From Enterococcus sp. BWR-S5 (GTDB taxonomy: Bacteria; Bacillota; Bacilli; Lactobacillales; Enterococcaceae): a DNA stretch of 64,000 nucleotides. The stretch covers positions 1 to 64,000 of the forward strand of contig NZ_JADOEQ010000001.1 in NCBI RefSeq assembly GCF_016745255.1, read 5' to 3'. The position numbers were made by a program, and so were the translations under genes. Shown here one piece after another: positions 11,045 through 19,907 of the stretch. How positions within the stretch are numbered: position 1 is the stretch's first letter; every line of letters begins with the position of its first letter. Under the pieces are notes generated by a model that was given only the letters and a program-made list of their open reading frames with translations, was not told the DNA's origin and made no database searches.

Positions 11045-12676
11045 ATGAAAAAACAATTGATGATAGCAGGAGTTGTCGCAGCGGGGTTGATGCTGACTGC
11101 CTGTTCTGGGAATGATGATAAGAAAGAAACGAAGGAGACGACACCACTACAACTGATGTCTGTTTCAGAGCTGACATCCTTAAATACTTCAGTCATGCTG
11201 GATTTTCCAGATGCGATTGTACAGACTGCTGCATTTGAAGGACTTTATGCTTTGGATGAAAATGACGAGGTTATTCCGGCTGTTGCTAAAGAGATGCCTG
11301 AAATTTCAGAGGATGGAAAGACATATACCATCAAGCTGCGGGAAGATGCGGTCTGGAGTAACGATGAACCGGTGACCGCCAATGATTTTGAATTTGCATG
11401 GAAGAAAATGATTGATCCGGCGAATGGCTTGGTATACAGCTTTTTAGTTGTTGAAACGATTGAAAATGGTGCTGAGATTTCCAATGGAGAGAAAGATCCG
11501 GATGAGTTGGGTGTCAAGGCACTTGATGATTATACGCTTGAAATTAAGCTGACAGATGCTAAGCCGTATTTCACCTCGTTATTGGCTTTCCCAACATTTT
11601 TCCCACAGAATGAGAAGGCTGTAGAAGAATACGGGGATGCTTATGGAACAACTAGTGAAGATGTTGTGTACAATGGTCCGTTTGTCGTGGAAAATTGGAA
11701 GCAGACAGATATGAACTGGGATTTGGTAAAAAATGAGAAGTACTGGGATAAAGAAAATGTGAAATCAGATGAGATTCATTACGAAGTGGTAAAAGAAGCC
11801 TCTACGGCTCTGAACCTGTTTGAGGATGGTCAACTGGATGTCGCAACAATCACAGGGGAAATTGCCAAACAGAACCAAAACAATGATGATTTCCACTCTT
11901 ATCCAACTGCTACGATGAATTACATTCGTTTGAATCAGGAGCGGGCCGGTAAAGACACGCCGCTGAAAAATGAGAATTTGAGAAAGGCGCTGGCTCTGGG
12001 AATCGATAAGGAGACCTTGGTTAATAATATCATTGCTGACGGTTCTAAGCCGTTATACGGAGCGGTGACAGAAGGCTTTGTGTCGAATCCTGAAACGGGA
12101 GAGGATTTCCGTGCAGAAGCCGGAGATTTAATGACCTATGACAAGGAAGCTGCGCTTTCCTATTGGAAGAAAGCACAGGCTGAATTGGGAGATAAGGTCA
12201 CTTTAGAGCTGATGGTAACGGACGACGGTTCTTACAAGAAAATGGGTGAAAGTATCCAAGGAGCATTGCAGGAGCTGTTTGAAGGACTGACAGTCGATGT
12301 TAAAGCACTGCCGACAGAAACAGCATTGAATTTTGGTAGAGAAAGTGATTATGATATGTTCCTGATTTACTGGACGCCGGATTACAAAGATCCTATTTCT
12401 ACATTGAAAATGCTGTATAGCGGAAATGATCGCAACTATTCCAACCCAACCTATGATCAATTACTGGATGATGCGTCTACGAAATACGCATTAGAGCCTG
12501 AAAAACGTTGGGAGACATTGATTGCAGCTGAAAAAGAAGTGATTGAGACAACGGCTGGAATGATTATTATCAGTCAGAATCAACAATCTGTCCTGCAAAA
12601 TGCAAACGTCAAAGGGCTGAATTATCACACTTTTGCTGCACCGTTAACCCTAAAAAATGTGTACAAAGCTGAATAA
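11045..12676 (+). CDS. OppA-family peptide-binding lipoprotein
   Basis: 543 residues of the SBP_bac_5 family (solute receptor of Opp/Dpp-type ABC importers). The signal peptide ends in the lipobox LTACS, and the KLREDAVWSNDEPVTANDFEFAW segment type is the family signature region. I start at ATG 11045, after GGGGGATAAG, not at the in-frame upstream ATG inside the cupin gene. No permease or ATPase is adjacent, so it must share an Opp system elsewhere, like pheromone-binding PrgZ/TraC proteins in enterococci. Whether it binds nutrients or signals is unknown. Confidence 0.88.
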   Translation: MKKQLMIAGVVAAGLMLTACSGNDDKKETKETTPLQLMSVSELTSLNTSVMLDFPDAIVQTAAFEGLYALDENDEVIPAVAKEMPEISEDGKTYTIKLREDAVWSNDEPVTANDFEFAWKKMIDPANGLVYSFLVVETIENGAEISNGEKDPDELGVKALDDYTLEIKLTDAKPYFTSLLAFPTFFPQNEKAVEEYGDAYGTTSEDVVYNGPFVVENWKQTDMNWDLVKNEKYWDKENVKSDEIHYEVVKEASTALNLFEDGQLDVATITGEIAKQNQNNDDFHSYPTATMNYIRLNQERAGKDTPLKNENLRKALALGIDKETLVNNIIADGSKPLYGAVTEGFVSNPETGEDFRAEAGDLMTYDKEAALSYWKKAQAELGDKVTLELMVTDDGSYKKMGESIQGALQELFEGLTVDVKALPTETALNFGRESDYDMFLIYWTPDYKDPISTLKMLYSGNDRNYSNPTYDQLLDDASTKYALEPEKRWETLIAAEKEVIETTAGMIIISQNQQSVLQNANVKGLNYHTFAAPLTLKNVYKAE

Positions 12677-12687
12677 GATATAGTAAA

Positions 12688-12738
12688 AAAGACTTAGGAG
12701 CTGAACAGTCACTGTTTGGCTCCTGAGTCTTTCTTTTG
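12688..12738. terminator. terminator between convergent genes
   Basis: Strong stem aaagacttaggagc/gctcctgagtcttt with a T-rich tail on the + strand and an A-run on the left that would act as a T-run on the - strand. It probably serves both the OppA gene and the AraC gene. Confidence 0.8.
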
Positions 12739-12750
12739 GTTAGAGGACGA

Positions 12751-13671
12751 TTATTGTGAGGTAACAGAAGGAGGGCTATCTTGGAAATCTTGATTTGACT
12801 GGTTTTTGGCACGGTATTCCTTTGGGGACATCTGCATAATTTTTTTGAAAATTCGGGAAAAATAGTACGGGTCTTGATAGCCGACTTTTTTTGAAATCTC
12901 ATAAATTTTCAGTTTTGACAGCTTTAAGTATTTACATGCCTGCTCAATACGCATTTCAATTAAATAATCGATTGGGGATTTTCCGGTGTATCTCTTGAAT
13001 AAAGAGCTTAGATAGCTTGCTGAAATTTTTAGATGCGCGACTAAATCGTTCAATGTGATTTCTTGTTCAATATGTTCATGCATGTAGCGGATGCTTTTTG
13101 TTAAATAGATGTTTTGCTGATCCGCCGTTAAATGATCCTTTAGAAAGTAAATTTCAGATAGTATCAGCTTAAGTAGTTGGGACATACAGATAACTGTCTC
13201 AAAAGAGCTGACAGTTTCTCCTAAATCGAATAAATCAATAAAATGTTTTTGGAGTAAAGAGTTCTTTTCTTTCGAACGAACCTCAATCATTTTCTTATCA
13301 TTGAGATGGAAAGCATCGGCAAAATCTGTACTGAAATGCATCCATAGAATGGACCAGGGATCGTACTCGTCTGAATAATAATAATGTCCAGTTCTTCTGG
13401 GGATACAAAAAATATCTCCACGTTGGAGTGTTACGGCCTGTCCGGTGCTCAGCTCGACATGTCCTTTTCCATCAATACAATAAATCAGGATATATTCGTC
13501 CACACCGTTTGAGCGCTCCCGATAGTGGTATTTAGCATTAGGATAGTAACCAAGCTCCAATAAAAAGGTATTGGAAATTAAAGGATGGGAAGTCAGTTCG
13601 GTTGATGAGTCATAGGGAATAATAATATGCCGCTCATCCTTGAACCCGTCTTTTTTCTTAATAAAGTTCAT
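12751..13671 (-). CDS. AraC-family transcriptional regulator
   Basis: 306 residues. The N-terminal half is a cupin-like sugar-sensing domain (GDIFCIPRRTGHYYYSDEYDP) and the C-terminal 100 residues carry two helix-turn-helix motifs ending KIMQMSPKEYRAKN, typical of AraC/XylS. Two ATGs are possible: 13677 is only two bases from AGGAGG, whereas 13671 has eight-base spacing, so I prefer 13671. It is divergent from the DUF5107/alpha-galactoside genes and is the likely activator of that operon in response to a galactoside. Confidence 0.9.
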   Translation of the reverse strand: MNFIKKKDGFKDERHIIIPYDSSTELTSHPLISNTFLLELGYYPNAKYHYRERSNGVDEYILIYCIDGKGHVELSTGQAVTLQRGDIFCIPRRTGHYYYSDEYDPWSILWMHFSTDFADAFHLNDKKMIEVRSKEKNSLLQKHFIDLFDLGETVSSFETVICMSQLLKLILSEIYFLKDHLTADQQNIYLTKSIRYMHEHIEQEITLNDLVAHLKISASYLSSLFKRYTGKSPIDYLIEMRIEQACKYLKLSKLKIYEISKKVGYQDPYYFSRIFKKIMQMSPKEYRAKNQSNQDFQDSPPSVTSQ

Positions 13672-13750
13672 AAACATTTCCTCCTATATTTTAGCATTAT
13701 AGCAAGAGAGAATAATATAGTCCATGATTGATTGATTTAACCTATTTTTT

Positions 13751-13764
13751 TGAAAGGGCTGTCA
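13751..13764 (+). promoter_or_regulatory. cre-like site upstream of the alpha-galactoside operon
   Basis: TGAAAGGGCTGTCA matches the CcpA-box consensus except for one central base (G for C). It lies 37 bases before the DUF5107 gene, near a TATTAT -10 candidate at 13765. Confidence 0.5.
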
Positions 13765-13801
13765 TATTATGATGAAGCTAATAAATTGATAGGAGGAATC
13801 A

Positions 13802-16800
13802 ATGTTGAAGGGACAAGTAACTGCAATTGAAAAAAATCTAGTCATCCCCACATATCTAACTTCTGAACCGGATAAAAATCCACTGTTCTTTGAAAAGCGT
13901 GTATATCAAGGAAGCAGCGGAAAAGTCTATCCACTGCTGATAACCGAGAAAATATTTGATGAAAAAACCGAGGTTGAGTACCCGGCGGTGATTTTAGAAA
14001 ATGACTATCTTCAGGTAACCATCTTACCGACGTTAGGCGGACGAATTCAAAGAGCTTTAGACAAAACAAATAACTATGATTTTGTTTATTATAATCACGT
14101 GATTAAGCCTGCACTTGTTGGGTTGATTGGTCCCTGGATATCAGGCGGCATCGAGTTCAATTGGCCGCAGCATCATCGACCAACAACCTTTATGCCGACG
14201 GAATACCAAATTGTGCAGAATACTGATGGCAGCCAGACAGTCTGGGTCAGCGAAATTGATCAGATGTACGGAACCAAGGGGATGGCTGGTTTTACTCTGT
14301 ATCCGGATAAGGCTTATATCGAGATTACAGGGAAAGTATACAATCGAACAGATATTCCACAGACTTTTTTATGGTGGGCGAATCCGGCAGTTCCGGCGAA
14401 TGACCATACCTTGTCAGTTTTCCCTCCGGATGTACATGCAGTAATGGATCATGGAAAACGAGCAGTTTCAGATTTTCCAATTGCTACAGGAACCTATTAT
14501 AAGTACGACTATTCAGCAGGAGTCGATATCTCCAAGTATAAGAATATCAAGGTACCGACCTCTTACATGGCGTATCATTCTGATTATGACTTTATTGGCA
14601 ACTATGACGAACAGCTGCAGGCAGGTCTGCTGCATGTTGCCGATCACCATATTTCTCCCGGTAAAAAGCAATGGGTTTGGGGGAACAGCGATTTTGGACA
14701 GGCTTGGGATCGAAATCTAACAGATGAGGATGGTCCGTACGTTGAGCTGATGACGGGGGTATTTACCGATAATCAGCCTGACTTTACTTGGCTCAAGCCA
14801 TATGAAGAGAAGGAGTTCAAGCAATACTTTATGCCATATAAAGGTGTTGGGCGCGTCAAAAATGCTACGATTCAAGGAGCGGTCAATGTCGAAATTATTA
14901 ATGGAGAGATTCAGTACACGGTGTATAGCACAGAAAAGCAGACACAAGCGACTATCAGAATCTTTAAAGACAAAGAGCTGCTATATAGCGAAACAGTAGA
15001 CTTATCGCCTGAAAGCTATCAACAAAATAAGACCGGTGTGGCTGCAGCAGCGTTTGATGAACAGTTTGAGATTCAAGTGGTGAATCAGGAAAATCAGCTA
15101 ATCGTTGCGTACCAAGGGTTCACTTCAAAAGAGCAGGAACTGCCCGAACCAGCGGAAGAGCTGCCGAAACCGGAAAAAGTCAAAACTACAGAGGAGCTGT
15201 TTTTAGCGGCCACACATATTGAACAGTACCGTCACGCAACCTCTGATGCAGAAGCGTACTATCTGGAAGGCTTGAAACGGGATCAGGAGGACATTCGCCT
15301 GAATAATGGCTATGGCATGTTCTTATATAAGCGTGGTGAATTTACCAAGAGCATCTCTTATTTGAAACAGGCCGTCCAAAAGCAAAAATGGAAATCACCT
15401 AATCCGTTGTATGGAGAACCGCTATTTAACTTGGGCTTGGTTCAGCTGCAGCTTGGTAACTATGCAGAAAGCTATGACAGCTTTTATAAAGCAACATGGA
15501 ATGCTGATACGCAAAGCGCTGCATTCTTTCAGCTGGCTTGTTTGGAAATGAAGCAAGGCAAGATACAGGAGGCTTTGGATTTTGTAGAGAAATCTTTGGT
15601 ACGTAATGCATATAACATGAGAGCAAGAGCTTTAAAGGCTGCGATTCAGCGGAAACTAGGGTTGGATTCAACAGAATGGTTATCAGAAACTTTATCAATC
15701 GATCCGTTGGACTTAGCCAGTCATTTCGAGCGTTATCTGGTTACTGTGGATACAACATGGAATAAGGTTATGAGAAACAGTTTAAACAACTACTTGGAGC
15801 TGGCATTGGATTACTATCATTTTGGCTTATATAGTGAGGCACAGATTATTTTAGAGGCGTGTCCATCAGATTCGCCGTTGCTGTCTTACTATCAGGCATA
15901 TTTTTATCTTAAGCAGGGAGAAAAAGAAAAAGCCATTAAGGCCATCCGCAAGGGAGAGCTAGGCTGTCCGGATTACTGCTTCCCAAATAAATTGGCAGAG
16001 ATTCATATTTTACAGACGGCAATTAATCTGCTGCCAAACGAGACGGGCTATGCGTCGTACTATTTAGGAAATCTGTTTTATGATAAACGCAGGTATGAGG
16101 AAGCTATTCAGCTATGGGAAAACAGCCGAGCACAGCTGCCAGACTTCCCAACAGTGTATCGAAATCTGTCCTTTGCCTATTTCAATCAGTTGGCTAATCT
16201 GCCGCAAGCTTGGCAGCTTATCAAGCAGGCTTCAGATATTGACCCGACGGACGCACGGATTTTGATGGAAAGAGATTTAGTTGCTCAGAAACTGGGTATC
16301 AGTGTAAGTGAGAGACTGGCAACGCTTGAGTCGCGGATGGAGACAACCGCTTATCGGGATGATTTGTTCATTGTATATATCAGTTTGCTGAACAATCAAA
16401 AGCGTTACAAGGAAGCCTTGGAGCTGTTAAAAGCTCGCCGTTTTCATCCATGGGAGGGGGGCGAAGGCAAAGTCAGTGCACAGTATATGTACAGTTTAAT
16501 TGAACAGGCAAAAGAGCTGCTGCTTACTAATCCGAAACAGGCGATTCACTATTTACTGGAGTCACAGACGTATCCGGAAAATCTGGGCGAAGGCAAGCTG
16601 CCGAATGTAGAAGACAATTTATCTAACTACTACATTGCAAAAGCCTACGAGACGCTTGGGGATACCCAACAAGCAGCTGCCTATTACGAAATGGCCGGCT
16701 GTGGTACAAATGAGCCGGAGAGTGTTCTTTATTATTATGATCAGCCGGCAGACTCTATTTTGTATCGGGGCTTGGCCCATGAAGCGCTCGGGCATGAAGA

Positions 16801-17083
16801 GGCAGCACACAGCTGTTATTATCAGTTGATTCGCTATGGGAAGAAGCATTTGTTTGAAGAGGTTGCCTATGATTTCTTTGCGGTATCTATGCCGGAGACA
16901 GTGGTATTTAAGAATGATTTGACGAAAAATAATCAAGTATATTGCCGATATTTGATTGCGTTAGGGAATATCGGTCTAAAGGAAAATGAAAAGGCTGAAA
17001 AGCTGCTGCAGGAAATTTTGCTTGAGGTGCCAGATCATCAAGGAGCTATTCGACATTTGGCAATGGTTCAACAGGAAGGGTAA
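13802..17083 (+). CDS. large DUF5107-TPR protein of the alpha-galactoside locus
   Basis: 1093 residues, no signal peptide, so cytoplasmic. About residues 1-350 match the DUF5107 type (TILPTLGGRIQR, GGIEFNWPQHHRP, FLWWANPAVPAN), a galactose-mutarotase-like beta-sandwich. The remainder consists of many TPR helices (LFNLGLVQLQLGNYAESYD, AAFFQLACLEMKQGKIQEAL, ASYYLGNLFYDKRRYEEAI). Activity is not established; a role on sugars is inferred from the fold and from its place ahead of galM, a sugar ABC importer and a GH36 enzyme. AGGAGG precedes the ATG. It might bind or modify a glycoside, or act as a TPR scaffold. Confidence 0.8.
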   Translation: MLKGQVTAIEKNLVIPTYLTSEPDKNPLFFEKRVYQGSSGKVYPLLITEKIFDEKTEVEYPAVILENDYLQVTILPTLGGRIQRALDKTNNYDFVYYNHVIKPALVGLIGPWISGGIEFNWPQHHRPTTFMPTEYQIVQNTDGSQTVWVSEIDQMYGTKGMAGFTLYPDKAYIEITGKVYNRTDIPQTFLWWANPAVPANDHTLSVFPPDVHAVMDHGKRAVSDFPIATGTYYKYDYSAGVDISKYKNIKVPTSYMAYHSDYDFIGNYDEQLQAGLLHVADHHISPGKKQWVWGNSDFGQAWDRNLTDEDGPYVELMTGVFTDNQPDFTWLKPYEEKEFKQYFMPYKGVGRVKNATIQGAVNVEIINGEIQYTVYSTEKQTQATIRIFKDKELLYSETVDLSPESYQQNKTGVAAAAFDEQFEIQVVNQENQLIVAYQGFTSKEQELPEPAEELPKPEKVKTTEELFLAATHIEQYRHATSDAEAYYLEGLKRDQEDIRLNNGYGMFLYKRGEFTKSISYLKQAVQKQKWKSPNPLYGEPLFNLGLVQLQLGNYAESYDSFYKATWNADTQSAAFFQLACLEMKQGKIQEALDFVEKSLVRNAYNMRARALKAAIQRKLGLDSTEWLSETLSIDPLDLASHFERYLVTVDTTWNKVMRNSLNNYLELALDYYHFGLYSEAQIILEACPSDSPLLSYYQAYFYLKQGEKEKAIKAIRKGELGCPDYCFPNKLAEIHILQTAINLLPNETGYASYYLGNLFYDKRRYEEAIQLWENSRAQLPDFPTVYRNLSFAYFNQLANLPQAWQLIKQASDIDPTDARILMERDLVAQKLGISVSERLATLESRMETTAYRDDLFIVYISLLNNQKRYKEALELLKARRFHPWEGGEGKVSAQYMYSLIEQAKELLLTNPKQAIHYLLESQTYPENLGEGKLPNVEDNLSNYYIAKAYETLGDTQQAAAYYEMAGCGTNEPESVLYYYDQPADSILYRGLAHEALGHEEAAHSCYYQLIRYGKKHLFEEVAYDFFAVSMPETVVFKNDLTKNNQVYCRYLIALGNIGLKENEKAEKLLQEILLEVPDHQGAIRHLAMVQQEG

Positions 17084-17100
17084 AAAAGTATAGAAGGATG

Positions 17101-17151
17101 GAACAGAAGAGTGGCCCCAATGTGTAAAAGCATGGGCTGCTGCTTCTGTTC
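17101..17151 (+). promoter_or_regulatory. hairpin downstream of the DUF5107 gene
   Basis: Arms gaacagaag (17101-17109) and cttctgttc (17143-17151) are perfectly complementary, with an inner gccc/gggc pairing. There is no T-run, so it may be a processing or stability hairpin or a weak terminator. The rest of 17152-17345 shows nothing I can name. Confidence 0.5.
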
Positions 17152-17345
17152 TGTTGTTGCGTCGGCAGACAGATTAATGTATGTTAACCAGCAATTATGC
17201 TTAGTGCCATTGTGACTACTATGAGCGGTGAGTCAGTGTTATACTTGTTCCGGCGCAGCAAAAACGATGCAAAGAGGCTTCAATTTGGCATACCGGTCAG
17301 CGGTCATGCTAAGCTGGGAGCGACTTTGGAAAGGAGAGGGAAACA

Positions 17346-18407
17346 ATCGAAAAGACAGAATTTAGCGTAGAGGTAACCGAAGAAAGAAACGGTCAGAAAA
17401 AATTGAGCACAATCAAAATAAGTAAAGCAGATTTTTCCATAGAGCTGTTCAACTATGGCGCGTCGGTTACTGCGCTTTATCTACCGAGGCGAACAGGAAA
17501 ACTGGAAAACGTTATTTTGAGATTTCCGGATAAGCAGAGGTATCTAGCGGAGCGCAGTTTTTTAGGTGCTTCCGTTGGGCGTTGTGCCGGCAGGATTGCT
17601 GGGGGCGTCTATCCTCTTTTTAAGCAACAGCTTCAATTGGAAAAGAACGAAGGGGAAAATCATCTTCATGGCGGTAGTAAAGGCTTTAACACAGTTTGCT
17701 GGTCTTATGAAATCAGCCAGGAGGAAGGAGCAGTCACTGTTGTTTTTTCTCATACCTTTGAGGATGGAGCGAATGGCTATCCCGGAAATTTGTCTATGAC
17801 AATCAGCTATACTATTTTCTCAGATAAGCGAGTCAAAATTAGCTACCAAGGACTGTCTGATAAGGATACGCTGCTTAATCCAACAAACCATACGTATTTC
17901 AATTTATCAGGAGGAGCAGACGCAACCGTTGCAAAGCATTACTTAAAAATACCTAGCGAACGATTTGCATTACTGGATCAGGCACATGTTCCTAGCTTCC
18001 CGTTGGCAGTATCCACCCAAACAATATTTGATATGAATCAACCTATACTATTACGAGATATTTTTGACAGTAAAAATCATCAGATAGTACAAGAAAAAGG
18101 ACTGAATCATCCATTTTTTTTGAAGAGGGAAGCACATTCAGCGCAGCTGCCTATTGAGCTTTGGCATCCTGAATCTGGCAGAAGGTTAAGCATTCAAACA
18201 AGTAATTCCTTTGTTATCTGCTATACAGGGAATCATTTTGAAACTGGCAAGGAACCAGCCTTTCACGGAGGAATTGCGTTGGAAACACAGGAGTTGTATC
18301 AGGCGATGAGTGAGTCAAAGACGGGACAGGAAATCAAGCTGAAACGAGGTCAGATATTCTCAAGCTGGACAGAATGGACTTTTGGTTTGCTGGATGATTC
18401 AGTGTAA
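17346..18407 (+). CDS. galM: galactose mutarotase (aldose 1-epimerase), apparent ATC start
   Basis: 353 residues if read from ATC 17346, 334 from TTG 17403. It interconverts alpha and beta hexose after alpha-galactosidase action. Family marks: the NYGA segment near the N-terminus, LGASVGRCAGRIAGG, NPTNHTYFNLSGG with the catalytic His, and the late GGIALETQ with the catalytic Glu. AAGGAG (17331-17336) sits nine bases before the ATC, and no ATG, GTG or TTG occurs in frame between the upstream stop (17310) and 17403. TTG 17403 has no ribosome-binding site. Residues encoded between the two look like a genuine mutarotase N-terminus. Confidence 0.85.
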   Translation: MEKTEFSVEVTEERNGQKKLSTIKISKADFSIELFNYGASVTALYLPRRTGKLENVILRFPDKQRYLAERSFLGASVGRCAGRIAGGVYPLFKQQLQLEKNEGENHLHGGSKGFNTVCWSYEISQEEGAVTVVFSHTFEDGANGYPGNLSMTISYTIFSDKRVKISYQGLSDKDTLLNPTNHTYFNLSGGADATVAKHYLKIPSERFALLDQAHVPSFPLAVSTQTIFDMNQPILLRDIFDSKNHQIVQEKGLNHPFFLKREAHSAQLPIELWHPESGRRLSIQTSNSFVICYTGNHFETGKEPAFHGGIALETQELYQAMSESKTGQEIKLKRGQIFSSWTEWTFGLLDDSV

Positions 18408-18445
18408 GAAAGTCTATCTTTCTGATTTATCGTCCATTCTAGAAT

Positions 18446-18459
18446 TGAAAGCGCTATAT
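18446..18459 (+). promoter_or_regulatory. cre-like site upstream of the sugar ABC importer
   Basis: TGAAAGCGCTATAT keeps the core TGAAAGCGCT of a CcpA box but misses the last two consensus bases. It lies about 50 bases before the sugar-binding protein gene, so that part of the locus may have its own CcpA-repressed promoter. Confidence 0.4.
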
Positions 18460-18507
18460 TATACTGGATTCAAAGAGAAATACCAACAAATGAAAAAGGA
18501 TGGATGA

Positions 18508-19776
18508 ATGATGAAACCAATACTTAAAAAGCTTGCTCTGGGAATAACTGCAGCAGCAGCTGTTGGAATGCTTACGGCCTGTGGTTCAAGTGAAGGAGAG
18601 TCTTCCGGCGATACCACTCTTACTTTTCAAATTTGGGATAAAAATCAGCAGCCGGGGATGGAAAAAATGGCAGCAGCTTTTACTGAGGAAAATCCTGACA
18701 TCAAAATAAAAGTAGAGGTAACGCCTTGGGATCAGTATTGGACGAAGCTCCAAGCATCCGCATCCGGTGGGGAAATGGCGGATGTTTTCTGGATGCACCC
18801 CGATCAAGTCTATAACTTTGCCAACGGTGAAGCGCTGCTGGATTTAAGCGATCAAATCAAAGAGAGTGATCTAGATATGTCGTTGTTCCCGGAATATATT
18901 GTTGACGGGTTTTCTGTCGATGGGCAACAACTGGCGATTCCTAAAGACTATGGTACGTTGGGGCTATGGTACAACAAGGATTTATTTGATAAAGCCGGTG
19001 TTTCCTATCCTGACGATACTTGGACCTGGGATACGTGGATGGAAGCAGCAGAGAAGCTGACAGATAAGGATGCAGGAGTCTATGGAATGATTGCTCAGCC
19101 GGATGGACAAAACTTCTGGTACAACCTGGTTTGGCAAAATGGGTCGGATTTGATTTCCAAGGACGGCAAAACAATTATGCTCAATGACAAGAAAACCGTG
19201 GAAGCAATAAAGTATGGGGTATCTTTCATTGATAAGGGCTATTCACCAACGGCTTCCGATCAAGCCAATACGACACCAGACCAGTACTTTGAGTCTGGAA
19301 AAGCTGCGATGATGATTGCGGGATCATGGATGGCAAGTGAATATACAGCAATTGATGGGTTAAATATTGATGTGGCACCGATGCCGAAAAATGTTGATCG
19401 AGGCAGCGTCTCTTCCGGTATGGGGTACGCAATTTCCGCTAATACTAAGAAGGCAGATGCCGCATGGAAATTTGTGAATTTCATGGCGGGTGAGGAAGCG
19501 AATCTGATTCAGGCAGAGTCAGGTGCAGCAATCCCAGCCTTGAAGGATACGCAGCAGCCTTGGGTAGACACTTTCCCGACTATTGATGCACAGGTATTTG
19601 TCGATGCAGAAGCCTACGGACATAACTCGATGCATGTATCTACACGAGATGCCTGGGCAAAGACAGAACAGGAATATATTCTGAAAATATTTAGTAAAGA
19701 GCTGAGTGTTGAAGAAGGCTGTAAACAGATGGCAAAACAAATTCAAGCAGAAATAGATGAGGCTTTGGATGAGTAA
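18508..19776 (+). CDS. sugar ABC transporter substrate-binding lipoprotein (family 1)
   Basis: 422 residues of the MsmE/RafE type. The lipobox is MLTACG with Cys25; the mature protein is an SBP_bac_1 receptor (FQIWDKNQQPGMEKMAAAF, then the KAAMMIAGSWMASEY region). It should capture an alpha-galactoside such as raffinose, melibiose or stachyose outside the membrane, judged by the GH36 enzyme encoded downstream. Two ATGs occur (18508, 18511); AAAGGA upstream fits either. It is followed by two permease genes but no ATPase gene, so a shared MsmK-type ATPase encoded elsewhere is required. Confidence 0.9.
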   Translation: MMKPILKKLALGITAAAAVGMLTACGSSEGESSGDTTLTFQIWDKNQQPGMEKMAAAFTEENPDIKIKVEVTPWDQYWTKLQASASGGEMADVFWMHPDQVYNFANGEALLDLSDQIKESDLDMSLFPEYIVDGFSVDGQQLAIPKDYGTLGLWYNKDLFDKAGVSYPDDTWTWDTWMEAAEKLTDKDAGVYGMIAQPDGQNFWYNLVWQNGSDLISKDGKTIMLNDKKTVEAIKYGVSFIDKGYSPTASDQANTTPDQYFESGKAAMMIAGSWMASEYTAIDGLNIDVAPMPKNVDRGSVSSGMGYAISANTKKADAAWKFVNFMAGEEANLIQAESGAAIPALKDTQQPWVDTFPTIDAQVFVDAEAYGHNSMHVSTRDAWAKTEQEYILKIFSKELSVEEGCKQMAKQIQAEIDEALDE

Positions 19777-19810
19777 CGGCAGTTAGTTTTCGTATTGACT
19801 AGATGACAGT

Positions 19811-19890
19811 TGAAGCTGCGGTAAGCAGCTTCTGAAAATAAACAGGAGAGAGCTGCTGAATGATTGGAAAATTTAGCAGCCTCTTTCTGA
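19811..19890 (+). promoter_or_regulatory. chain of alternative hairpins between receptor and permease genes
   Basis: Four short arms share one core: gaagctgc, gcagcttctg, gagctgctga and tagcagcctc. Arm 1 can pair with arm 2, arm 2 with arm 3, and arm 3 with arm 4, so neighbouring hairpins exclude one another. No T-run follows. The position fits an element that keeps receptor mRNA more abundant than permease mRNA. Function is inferred. Confidence 0.45.
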
Positions 19891-19907
19891 GAAGAGGGGA
19901 CTTTCTT

